64,000 nucleotides of DNA from Eudorina sp. 2006-703-Eu-15 (taxonomy: Eukaryota; Chlorophyta; Chlorophyceae; Chlamydomonadales; Volvocaceae): contig BDSI01000038.1 of assembly GCA_003117195.1 (NCBI GenBank), positions 961,487 to 1,025,486 of the forward strand, in the 5' to 3' direction. The notes beneath the pieces are model-generated. The model did not search any database. It had not been told where the DNA came from and saw only the letters and a list, made by a program, of their open reading frames with translations. Below are positions 23,901 to 34,507 of this stretch, one piece after another. The position numbers and the translations under genes were made by a program. Every line of letters starts with the position of its first letter. The first letter of the stretch is position 1.

Positions 23901-26900
23901 TTAGCCCTCCATCCCGTCCTCCTCCTCACTCTCCTCCCCCTCTCCCCCTTCGTCGCCATCCTCCCCGTCCTCGCTCTCGTCCCCGCTGCCCGACTCCGCC
24001 GCTGCCTCCTCCCGATTCATCGCGTCGAAGTCGAAGTCCGCGTCATCGTCGCTGTCCCCCCCGTACGGGTGCGCCGCCTTCTTCTTCGCCCCCGGCAGCT
24101 CCGGCTCCTCCCCAGCCAGACGCGCCTTCTTCATCTTCTTCTTTTGCGCTCGAGCTTGGTGCGGGTTGAACTGACCCTCCTCGTTGTACAACGCCGTGTT
24201 CTGCGCGCCGCCGCCCGCCGCCGCCGCCGCCTTGGCGGCTTCGCGGCGCTTCAGCGCCGCCGCGGCCGCCGCCATCATGTCGTCCTCATCATCCTCCATG
24301 CCTGCACGCGGTACCGGAATGAGAAAGGGCCACTTTGAAAACGCGACCAGTACTGTCCGAACCGTAGCGGGATGGTTCGCACGCCTCGCGCGATGCCACA
24401 TTGGCGCCCAACCCTCCTTCCCCCCCATGACCATCCCTGGGCGGACTGCCACACGAACCGGGTATCGTGCCACATCCGCCAAGAGCGGAAGAGGACGCTT
24501 TCCGCCAGCACCTCCAGCAGATCGACGACCACAGGCCGCCCGCAGGCAGCAGGACCCCTGGCCCCCAGGTCCCAGTCACTCACCGGACGGCCCCGCCGCC
24601 GCGCCGTCCTCCTCTTCCACCTCCTCCTCCTCCTCCTCCTCATCATCATCATCCGCCTCCATGGCGTCGAGATCCGCCTTGGCCGCCCCCGCGGTGGGGG
24701 CCTCGAAGTACGCCGGGGCCTTATCGTCCTCCATGGAGGGCAGGTGGGCGATGACAGCCGACCGCTCGTTGGCAAACACCTCGTCCGCGTTGAACTCCGC
24801 AGCGTAGGTCGCCACCACCTGGGAGGGAGGGAGGGAGAGAGGGAGGAAGGAAGAGCGCAGGGGGGCCAAGACGCGAACGCTAAGCCTCACGGATTAACAT
24901 GTGATGGGGGCAATTACTCCCTCCCTCCGCACAGAAGTTGACCGACGAGCACAGAGAGAAAGGGAGGGAGAGAGAAAGAGGGAGAAAGAGGGAGAAAGAG
25001 GGAGAAAGAGGGAGAAAGAGGGAGAAAGAGGGAGAAAGAGGGAGAAAGAGGGAGAAAGAGGGAGAAAGAGGGAGAAAGAGGGAGAAAGAGGGAGAAAGAG
25101 GGAGAAAGAGGGAGAGAGGTACACACAAACGCAGGAAAAACGCATGGTCAACGGCATCCGCCCCGCCGCGCGCAGCCACCCCCAGGCGCCCAGCTACCCC
25201 ACTCACCTGCGCCTCCTCCAGGCCCGTCTTGGGCCGCTCGGGCGGGGATGTGTAGTAGGGGATGCGGCCATCGTTCCAGTCCTGCAGCACAATCTTGGCC
25301 GCGGCCGGCGCGTTGGGGGTACCGCCGCGGCGCAGCTTGCCGCGGGCCAGCGCGATGTGGTGCAGGAACTCGTCCGTGCTTGAGAAGGCCTGCGTGGAAG
25401 GCAAAACGCAAGGCCGGACAGGCAGACGGCACTCGGCTCGTGTGTCACACAGTGCGGCACATTGCGCTGCCATAAACTTACGCTGGCCTGTCCGCATTTT
25501 CCTTCAGTTTACATGGCGGCTACATGCGGCCCTGCCCAGCCAGTGCACCCACTCGCGTGCCCGGCTCAGTTTCGACCAGTCTCGACGAGTCAGCGCTCGA
25601 AGGACCTCGCACAAAGGCAAGCGGCGCAAGGCGAAAAACCGCGAAAGAACACGACACGTCGTGCATCTGAACCCAAAGCAACTTGCACTCGACGATCCGT
25701 GCGCAGCGTTCTGGCACCGGCGAGCGCAGATACCCCTTTGCTATCCTCGACGATCCGTGCGCAGCGTTCTGGCACCGGCGAGCGCAGATACCCCTTTGCT
25801 ATCCACACCAAAATGCATACACAACCAGCGCGCAGCGATAGTTGGCAAAACATGTAGAAACACGCCTTGGTGCACGGCCTGCACGTCGGTGCATTGGTAC
25901 GGCTGCCACGGGCAGGCTCCAACGCACCTGGATCTTGTACAGAATCATGAGCTGCTTGGCGGGCACCCGCTTCAGGATCTCCGCGATGGGCGATATGGGG
26001 TCCGCCAGCCGCTCGATCTGGGGACCCACAGAGCACGGGGAGTGGCGAGTGAAGTAGAAAACGGTAATATGTAATGGGTAGTGGCACACAAGGCGAAAAC
26101 CCATGGGTGCCTCACGGCTCATGGGCGGTGCGTGAAGTAGGCGAAAAACGAGACCAACCCCCCAACGGCACTGCGCGCGCGATGCGGTCGGAAGACATCA
26201 TGACGCCGGCGGGCGATGTGCGGCGAGGAGGGTGCCCCATGCAGTGCGTGAGCCCGGTCCACCGGCCGACATCTACTGCACAAACGCCTGCCCCCGTGGA
26301 CTCTTGTCTGGTTGCAAAAAACTCAAACCTCACCGCCACGGCCTGTCAACGCAAGGGAGGTGAGCCGACGGGCTTGGTCCGCATTATTGGATACCAAGTC
26401 GACACAGCTCCGCGCTGCGGCGGCCGCGGGATGTGTAGCCGCGGGATGTGTAGCCGCGGGATGGGCGGGCGCGCGCCGCTCGGTGTGGGCCAACGGCCCC
26501 GATGCGGATCACATAGGGCCCACACCAATGTGTCGTCCGGGCTGGGTGTGTCTGGGCCCTTTTCGCTTTGGATTCCCCCCAACACACACAAACCGGCTTT
26601 CTGTCTCGCGGCGCAGTTCCCTCTCGCTGCACGATTTGGGTCAAACGGGCTCCTTCGGTGAACACAGATCGCACAGATCGCCCCTCCACGATGGGACCCC
26701 CTCTTCACGGCGTGCATCTCCATCCGCGCGGCATATGTCGCAAGACACGCACCTTGATCGCGTTGCGCAGCGCCGCCGCCGCGTCGTTCTCCGCCGACGC
26801 AAACACGACACCGGGCGAGTCCAGCAGCTTGATGTGCTTGTCCAGCACCACCTCCTGGACCGCCTTGGTGACTCCGGGCGTGTTCCCCACCTGCCAGGAT

Positions 26901-29372
26901 GGGGTCGGGGAGAGAACGGAACGAGTGGAAGAGATGCGTGACTGCAAACCAGGATTTCGGGATGGGAGAGCAAGGAAAACGTCACCCCACGACACCGCGG
27001 TATCCCGCGCAGCCATCGGAGCAGGTCGCTAAAGTAAAGAAGTCAGCACCCTCCCACACATGTCATTAGGACCATCCTTGTGAACAACCGCAGGTACTGG
27101 CCTTGGGCCATCACCAAGCCGAACGTGCAACCACGCCACCACCCGCCCCGACGTTGGGCGCCAGGTCCTGTGAATTAGTGAGCGATATGTGTCAACATAA
27201 CGATACTCCTGGATCGCGCGATTTGAGCAGCATCGAAAAGACCCGGCGGAGGTCCAGCAGAGAAGTCATCCCAGGGTTCCCAGTTGGAGGACGTCCTGCT
27301 AATCATCACACCATTCCCCTCCCTCGCCGATCCCGCACCTGCGCCACCCTGGCCCTCTTGAGCGAGTTGATGAGCGACGACTTGCCAACATTGGGCAGCC
27401 CCACCACCCCCACAGTGATCGCCGTCTTGATGCCGGCGTTCCGGGTGTAGTTTTTCAGCAGCTGCAGCAGCGTGTCGGCCCCCAGGCAGGCGCTGCTGGC
27501 GAGCAGGTCCGAGCCCTTGCCGCCGCCACCGCCGCCGGCACCCCCGGCGCTGCCGGCACCCCCGGGGGCCTTGGGCATGCGCTTCTGCGCCAGGCCGCGG
27601 TCCTGGTGCTGCGTGGAGCACTTGAAGGCCACGGTGGGCAGCTCCTCCCGGAAGTATTTGAGCCACCGCTCGCCCACCTCTCGGGGGACCAGGTCTGTGG
27701 GGATATAGGAAATTGGTAGGCATACGATATTCAAACTGCGCTACCAGGTCTGTGGGGACCACACACAGGCCGATCAAGCGACGCACAAAGCGCACGAGAT
27801 GAGCCAAGGCAAGGCGGGGGTGTGCAGCGGGGCAGCGGCGATGCGCCAGGCGGCTGGAGTAGCCGCGTGGCTGGAGTAGATGCGTGGGGGGTGGACACGC
27901 CGCGAGCAACGCGTTGCCCCCCAGTTGCTCGGCCCCGCAGCCCGCACCCACCCATCTTGTTGAGTAGCAGGATGATCTTCTTGTTGGGGTTGGTCTGCCG
28001 GATGTACCGCTCAACGTCCGGGCAGCGGCAGGCCAGGGGGTCGCGCGCGTCCAGGACCTGGATGATCACGTCCGCGGCCTCCACCACCCGCCGGAACTCC
28101 CGGTAGAAGGCCTTACGGGAGTTGTCTGCGTTTTGGACGGGGACGGGACGGGGATGGGACGGGGATGGGACCGGGGACGGGAGGGTTTAGACAATTGGTA
28201 GGTATATCCATACTGCGCTGCTGCCGGAGCAGAGGGGACGGGAGGCGGATCGGAGGGAGCCACATGCACACCCATCCAGCCCGGAGCAGCAGCCCTTCCG
28301 GTCGTGGATGCCTCTAGGGTGTATCCTGAACATGTGCGCTGTGCCCATGTGGTGACCAGCGCGCAACTGGCTGTCCGTCCAGCGGTCCCTCCCTCGCGCG
28401 GCCCTGTTTCCCGTCTCCCCCCGTTGCGTTCTGCTGTCCATGTGTCGCGCACCCACTACACACCCGCGGCACGAGCGTCGCCACAGTCGTGCCGGCGCAC
28501 CCGGCTGCGGTTGTCTTACCCTGGTCGCTGGTGAACTCCTCCGTCAGCCGGGCCCGTTTGCGGGACTCGAAGTCCGCCTGCTTGTTGGAGGCGGAGGCCT
28601 GCAGCCGCGCGAGGGCCACCAGCTGGGCGGGGTTGCCGCCGTCCGCGTCCATGGCCGCAGCGTCTTGGGCCTGGCGGGGGGATAGGAGGGGGTTTAGGGT
28701 TGGAGAGGGGGCATATGCGCCGACGACGAGAATGTGGCGGCATGTGTGGCCGTGGGGATGAGGACCCCTGCTCTGCACACACGCGATGTCAAACCTGGCA
28801 GAATGGCGACGTGCGAGAACCGTGGTAGGGCGCGGGCGCGGCGCGCAGACAAGGACGTGGACCATGCTAACGGATTAGGGTTTGACAGTGGCAACGGCTG
28901 TAGTACAGCTCAAAACGTCAATTCCGAAACACGCTGTCGGTAGGCCAAGAATTGCACACACACGCGAGCGATTCGTGTGATTCCGACGTACTCTAAAGAC
29001 CTGCAGCCGTCGCAAGCCCGCCGATTGCGCCGCCGCCGCCGCCAGTCCGGAACCAACGGAAGTCCAAGTATGCGAATTTATTACCCTTTTTCTCACCTGG
29101 CGCGCCAGCTTGCGCTCCTCTTTCTTGCGCTTCTCGTCCGCCAGTGCTTTCGCCCGCAGGAAGGCAAACTCCTTCACAAGCTCCTCTTTGTAGGGCCATT
29201 GAGATGGCAGGCCAGGGTCCTTGACGACCTTCTTTTTCTTTGTACCGTTCTTTGCAGCCTTGCGCTCCTCCTTGCGGATTTTCCTATGGTGTTCTTTTAC
29301 CTTCTTGATAATTTTGTACTTCTGCTTCAATGTCATGCGTTTAGACTTTGACTTTTTAGATTTCTTAGGCAT
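23901..29372 (-). CDS. NSN1: Nucleostemin/GNL3-type nucleolar GTPase (NSN1), 667 aa
   Basis: Nine exons join in frame: 29372-29097, 28670-28520, 28125-27952, 27694-27339, 26890-26753, 26017-25928, 25389-25207, 24818-24584 and 24301-23901 (2004 nt with stop). The N-terminus is a very basic Grn1/GNL3 domain ([20 protein letters not shown]...), a nucleolar targeting type. The GTPase motifs are circularly permuted, as the YRG/YlqF family requires: [10 protein letters not shown], then G4 LLLNKMD (about 196-201), then G1 GLPNVGKSS (299-307), then G3 DSPGV (from 343). Exon 4 carries a Gly-rich linker between G4 and G1. The C-terminal third is strongly acidic (runs of D/E around exon 8) and then mixed Ala, Lys and acidic. 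Family knowledge: pre-60S ribosome maturation and cell-proliferation control. Orthology to plant NSN1 versus GNL2 (NUG2) rests on the Grn1 domain. Confidence 0.93.
24981..25110. repeat. Decamer microsatellite (ggagaaagag)n in NSN1 intron 7
   Basis: Thirteen perfect head-to-tail copies of a purine-only 10-mer, with degenerate purine-rich sequence on both sides (about 24950-25120). On the transcribed strand it is a long polypyrimidine tract, CTCTTTCTCC-type, about 130 bp upstream of the exon 8 acceptor. Confidence 0.98.
25688..25803. repeat. Tandem duplication, 2 x 58 bp, NSN1 intron 6
   Basis: Copies 25688-25745 and 25746-25803 are identical by eye; each starts ctcgacgatccgtgcgcagc and ends ttgctatc. 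They lie between exons 7 and 6. Confidence 0.95.
26424..26463. repeat. 15-bp tandem repeat (ccgcgggatgtgtag), NSN1 intron 5
   Basis: Two complete copies and a third partial copy, head to tail. Confidence 0.9.
28135..28183. repeat. G-rich minisatellite (gggacgg/ggatggga), NSN1 intron 2
   Basis: Degenerate repeats of ggacggg and ggatggg units close to the exon 3 acceptor. On the transcribed strand it is C-rich. Confidence 0.75.
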
Positions 29373-29850
29373 TGTGGCGGACGCCCCTTAGGCCCTAGGA
29401 CTGCTGGTAATGTAATTGACAAAGTTGTGGAGCGACGGTGAGAACGTTACAAATTTCACGTGAGCCAAAGTCGAATTCCCAACTCAACTCAAGAACAAAG
29501 GTGACATAAGACGGGCGCCTCTAAAGGACGAGCTCGTACGTTTCTTGCAACTGTCAACGAACGAATCCTTGCAGACGTGATGCATGCCTGCATCACACAA
29601 CATAATCCTCTGTTAAGGAATCCAGCCTTTGTTACTTGTATCTTAGTTGTGCTAGGTTTTTGAATTCACCTTGTGGACGTTAGCGTCGTGGACGACCACA
29701 CATACGAGATACGACCTACTTCCCGCCCATACGCTTGTTGCCTCACGACTCAACCTGGCGCTTCGATTTTTAAACAATTCAGCGCTTTGGTATCCACCTC
29801 GGCATTGTGCTGCAGTTGTGTTCTTCCGCCGAGGCGTCGCAGCTGCAGCG
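29373..29850. promoter_or_regulatory. Bidirectional promoter region between NSN1 and PHR2
   Basis: The start codons of NSN1 (minus, 29372) and PHR2 (plus, 29851) face away from each other over 478 bp, so both promoters and both 5' UTRs must fit here. No TATA box is assigned with confidence. The middle (about 29400-29660) is A+T-richer than the genes. Confidence 0.6.
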
Positions 29851-32800
29851 ATGGGAGGCAAGCGTAAGGCAGACGCCGAGCCCACGTCTCCTGGGGCGGG
29901 ACCCTCAAGCAAGAAAACCGCGACTGGCGTGAGCAAAGGAGAATTGGTCAATTCGAAGCGTGTTCGCGTTCTCAAGGCTGGAACAGTTGGGAGTGGGCCC
30001 GTCATCTACTGGTGCGCAACACAAGCAAGGCGGCCCGCTGATGCTGGTGCCTTCGCGTATACTGCATTAGCTGTTGCACGGCGGTCTGCACTAAATTAAT
30101 GCATGCGTTGGTAAGGAGCGAACGCAGCTTGAAGGCCGTTGCCTGACCCGTCCCGGACCCTCCGGGACCCTCGGCAACCTTCCGGGACCCTAGGGGACCT
30201 CGGGGACCGTCGGGGACCCTCCACCAGCATTGCTTATCGCCCACACCTCCCCCCGTACGTAGAACCTGAGTTGGAACCTCAGCTCAAGTCTTGGCGGGCA
30301 CCACCACATCCCTCACGGCCTGTCCCGCGCGTGTTCATTCTTCCCAGAAGTGCTGACTGCCCACTACCGGCCTGCCCTGCAGGATGTCCCGCGACCAGCG
30401 CATTAAGGACAACTGGGCTCTGCTCCACGCCATTGAGGTGGCGACAGAGCAGCATGCAAAGTCCTCTGGTGGCTCAAGCGGCAGCGGCCCACAGGTTGTT
30501 GTGGCATTCAACCTGGTGAGTGAGGCGCACGCGGCGGTCGGGCTGTTTCATGGACGTCACTAACGGTTTGGTACACGCGGACCGACTCCATTCAGCCTGT
30601 TGGCACGACATCTGCCTCGATCGGCTACTGGCGTCACCACGCTGCCGTACACCTCGCCCCTACCCGCAGGTGACCGCCTTCCTTGGCGCCGGCGCCCGCC
30701 AGTTCGGGTTCATGCTGCGGGGCCTGAGGGAGCTGCAACCCAAGCTGGAAGCGAAGGGGATCGCGTTCTTCCTGCTCAAGGTACAGGATACCTTGAAGAC
30801 GGAACGGCAGCTGCGAGGGTGTGGTGGAGGTTGGGAGGTTTGGGAGCATGCGTGCATGCCCGCACAACATCAATTAATTTACCAAAATCCATATCCCACA
30901 CTTTTAATGCTCAGATGCGAAGATTTTTTTTCTATTTTTTTCGTTATCCCTTACTATGGAGCTTCATTTGCGGGCTGAGGGAATCGAACCCTCGACCTTA
31001 GGATCACCCAAGTCATACCGCAGTATGAGACCTACGCGCTAACCAGCTGCGCCAAGCCCGCAGATGTCCAAAGGGTTGCACCCGCAATCCCTGTTGGGCG
31101 GTTGCGTGGGACACATGGCCTCAGGGTGATCCGGCGCAGACAATCCCTGACCTGGCGTCCAAGCTGGGTGCCGGGCTGCTGGTGACCGATTACTCGCCTC
31201 TGCGACTGGGCCGTCAATGGAGGGACCAGGTGCGCGTGGGGCCGTCGCGGGGACCTCAGCATATGCAGGCGGGTGAGCAACTTAGCTTGTCACACGATCA
31301 GGTGTGTTCCCAGCGGGACCAGGGCACGACCGGGACCAGCAGACCATGCGTCCGCTCACTTGCACATCGTGGTGAGTGATCACACCGCCGCACCGGTCTG
31401 CGAATGCCGCATCCCCTGTCCGCGCGCTTACGGTATGTCGGCCTTTCTGCACTCTGCATGCGGTCCTTCCGTCCGTCCCCAGGTGTGTGCCGCTGTGGAT
31501 GCCCCGGTCCACGAGGTGGACGCGCACAACGTGGTGCCCGTGTGGGTGGCCAGTGACAAACGGGAGGTGGGGGCCCGCACGCTGCGGCCCAAGATCCACA
31601 AACACCTGCCGGAGTTCCTCACGGAGTTCCCCGAGGTGCGCGCCCTGGGCTGGCAGGGCGCTGCGTCACGAAGAAATAATCTAGTCCCAAGGAAAGACAG
31701 TTCCAAGGAAAGACAGTTCTCAGGAAAGACCTTTTGCGGTGCGCTGGTGGGAAGGACTACGTGTTGGGTGCTGCGCCCCCCCTACTGCAGATGCCACAAG
31801 TGGGACCCTGGAGCCATGACGTGAAGCCCGAGACCATCGACTGGGATTCGCTGCTGGAGGAGGCGCTGACCCGCGGATCGGCCGTGCCGGAAGTGGACTG
31901 GTGCAAGCCAGGTAACGCGCGGTCGCGATGACGGAGGGCCCCGCGGCGCGCAACGGCAAGGACGTTTCCCTCACGTAGCCTTGTTACGCCGCCAAGGAAG
32001 TCAAGCGCAGAGCAAGATACTGTTTTGCCTTAGACCTTTCGAGAGCATGGCGTCATCACCTCAGCTGTGCTGCCTCCCGATACCTGCGTTGTCTGACGAT
32101 TTTTCCCAAGAGACGATCGAGACGAACCTTACCATAAGACGATCGGGGCGCCGCCGTGCCGTTGTTGGTTCAATTGAGAGAGCGAACGAATGAACCTAGA
32201 AACGACCACGGGCACCTCTCGTTGGGGGTTGTGGGTCCTGCGCGCAGGCGAGGACGCGGGCCTACAGGCGCTGCTGGGCCCGTCCGGTTTCCTCAGCCCC
32301 TCCCGGCTCAGCCTCTATGACACGAAGCGCAACGACCCCGCCACACCCCGCGCACTCTCCAACCTGTCTCCCTGGCTGCACTTCGGCCAGCTGGCGCCGC
32401 AGCGGGCGGCGCTGGAAGCTGCCAAGCACAGAGCCAAGTGAGACCTGCTGGGATGGCATGGGGATGGCATGGGATGGGGGGAGCAGTCGCCCGATTGCCT
32501 GTGCTGTGCGCTGCACAGGCCGCCGCGGGCGGGCCTCCAGGTCGGCCGGCGCTGCGAGGCGCTTGGCGCTTGAAGCTGAATGCATCAAAGAGGACGGTTT
32601 GTGCAGCGACACCCACATCCCCGAGCCATCCGTACGCACGTTAGCCTGCTCGATCCCTCAAAAAGGCTGACGGCTATGAATCTGTGCGACTTGGGTTGGG
32701 GTAGAGCCCGCGGGCCCGGCGGGCCGAGCGCTGGGGAGCTCCAGGGACGGTCTGCCCTCCCTCTCACACTGTCCTGCTGCCCCCTGGCCGCCGCGGCCCG

Positions 32801-34507
32801 GCCCATCCGCGCGGTCGCCGCCGCCGCCGCCGCCGCCAGGTTCAAGGCCGCTGTGGAGTCGTTCCTGGAGGAGCTTGTGGTGCGGCGGGAACTCTCGGAC
32901 AACTTCTGCCACTACACCCCCAACTACGACTCGCTCGACTGCGCGGCCGAGTGGGCCAAGGAGTCGCTGGAGAAGCACCGCTCCGACAAGCGGGAGCACC
33001 TCTACACGCGGTGCGGCGGTGGGTGGGTGGGCTGCGGTGACGGAACACATCGTATGAAACCAAACCACCTGTCCTCGTGAGTTGGTGGATGGAACGGTGT
33101 CCCTTACGGCGACACTAACACATCAAGCAGGGACGCGTCTGCAACAGCTCATGTCGTCCTCTTCTTTGGGTTCCCTGGGTGGGCGCATGTGCTTTGACTG
33201 AGGCTGCTGGGGGCCGACGCGGCACTCAGCACTGGGGGCGAGCGCGGTCTGTTGGACCTAAGCGGCACTGTACCTCTTTATTATTAAAGATGTTACAGCG
33301 GACCCCGCGGGTCATCGGTGACAGCCAACGGCGACAGCCGAGGCATCTCTGTCGGTTGTGGTGCTTACGACACGTCGTCGTCGTTCGTTGCCCCGTTATC
33401 CCCGCCATGGTGCCCCCGCCATGGTACGGTATCTGCTCCGTCGCAGTGAGCAGCTGGAGGCGGGCCGCACGCACGACGAGCTGTGGAACGCCTGCCAGCT
33501 GGAGATGGTGCACGTGGGCAAGATGCACGGCTACATGCGCATGTACTGGGCCAAGAAGATCCTCGAGTGGACACGCGGGGCGGAGGAGGCCATCGAGGTG
33601 TGTGTATGTGTTCAATGACAATCCCGCCCAAAACCGCCCAAGCCCATATACTTACCAAATGACCGGCGATGTACGTACGAACGTACCATATGCAACAAAG
33701 GGCGAGCAAACGGAACAGCCAAGCAAGACGACCGCGCCACCACCAGTGCGCGATGCAAGCACGGGCACGGCCACAGGGAACTATGCGAAACGGACGGACG
33801 CAACGGTGCGCGCCGTACAGTGCCGCATTCCCGACGCCTGAGGATGGGGCTTGCCTCCGCAGATCGCCATCTACCTGAACGACCGCTACGAGCTGGACGG
33901 CCGCGATCCATCAGGCTACGTGGGCGTCATGTGGAGCATGGCGGGCATCCACGACATGGTACGGCAAATCGTGGAACGTCGAGCGCGGACGGAGTGATGT
34001 CGTTCGCAGACGCAGCATACCTAGATCGACTTGCCTGCTTTGTTTGCGTCATCGCGCCTCCCCTACGCGGCCGAAACAGCCGTTCCAAGCCGGCCCTTGC
34101 AGCCGTCCCGCCCCGTCCAACCCAACCCCCGACCATGAATTCTCAAACCCAAACCCCAGGGCTGGACCGAGCGGCCCATTTTTGGCAAGATCCGCTACAT
34201 GAATTACAACGGCTGCAAGCGGAAATTCGACATCAAGGCCTACTGCGCGTACGTGGATCGCCTGGTGAGCGAGGCAAAAGCCAAACAGCGCGCCAAGTCC
34301 GCGGCAGCGCCCGCAGGGGCCTCAGGGTCCGCGGCCGCGGGGACGAGCGGCGGCGCGGCCGCGGCGGCGGCTGTGAAGGAGGAGGCAGAAGACGGTGCGG
34401 CGGCGGGGGCGGCACCTGCAGCGGCGAAGACCCTAGCTAAGGGATCCAAGGCGGCCGCCGCGAAGGCGATGTTTGCAGGGGCGAAGCGGAAGGCGCCTGC
34501 ATCGTGA
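29851..34507 (+). CDS. PHR2: Class II CPD photolyase, 579 aa
   Basis: Light-driven, FAD-dependent repair of cyclobutane pyrimidine dimers. Eleven exons join in frame: 29851-30011, 30383-30515, 30670-30780, 31125-31229, 31483-31635, 31791-31911, 32248-32437, 32840-33010, 33447-33597, 33863-33958 and 34160-34507 (1740 nt with stop). After a basic N-terminus ([11 protein letters not shown]...) comes the class II opening [16 protein letters not shown], then [11 protein letters not shown], the antenna-domain end [19 protein letters not shown] and [20 protein letters not shown]. The FAD domain follows with [68 protein letters not shown] and the terminal [19 protein letters not shown]. The last 75 or so residues are an Ala/Lys-rich low-complexity tail ending KRKAPAS, a possible nuclear signal. 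A TGTAA motif at 34677 may be the poly(A) signal. Intron 3 contains an antisense tRNA gene. Confidence 0.96.
30149..30221. repeat. GGGACC-type minisatellite in PHR2 intron 1
   Basis: Eight or so degenerate copies of gggaccct / ggggaccg in a row. Confidence 0.75.
30970..31061 (-). tRNA. tRNA-Met (CAU, elongator) with intron, inside PHR2 intron 3, antisense
   Basis: On the minus strand the acceptor stem GCGGGCT pairs perfectly with AGCCCGC. The D stem is GCGC/GCGC around AGCTGGTTA, and the T stem GAGGG/CCCTC encloses TTCGATT. The anticodon loop reads CTCATA, then an insert of about 19 nt, then ATCCTA, so the anticodon is CAU and the intron sits at the canonical place after position 37. Sequence and intron position match plant-type elongator tRNA-Met rather than the initiator. 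Internal A-box (TGGCGCAGCTGG) and B-box (GGTTCGATTCC) are present. An oligo-T stretch on its own strand occurs about 80 nt downstream (30887-30884). CCA is not encoded. It should be transcribed by RNA polymerase III. Confidence 0.92.
31687..31730. repeat. 16-bp tandem repeat (ccaaggaaagacagtt), PHR2 intron 5
   Basis: Two exact copies followed by a partial third (ctcaggaaagac). Confidence 0.9.
33291..33326 (+). repeat. Dispersed 36-bp repeat, copy 2, PHR2 intron 8
   Basis: It pairs with 18260-18295 with one mismatch and lies in the intron between exons 8 and 9. Confidence 0.8.

Noticed and set aside
24981..25110. Regular array considered as a CRISPR
   Set aside because: The units are contiguous without spacers and the DNA is eukaryotic; it is a microsatellite.
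24901..25383. Open frames rich in Glu/Arg/Lys or Ser/Phe/Leu repeats
   Set aside because: They are translations of the purine decamer microsatellite in all frames.
30928..30950. T-rich run considered as the Pol III terminator of tRNA-Met
   Set aside because: The tRNA is on the minus strand, where this run is poly-A; it cannot terminate that transcript. A TTTT on the correct strand lies at 30887-30884.
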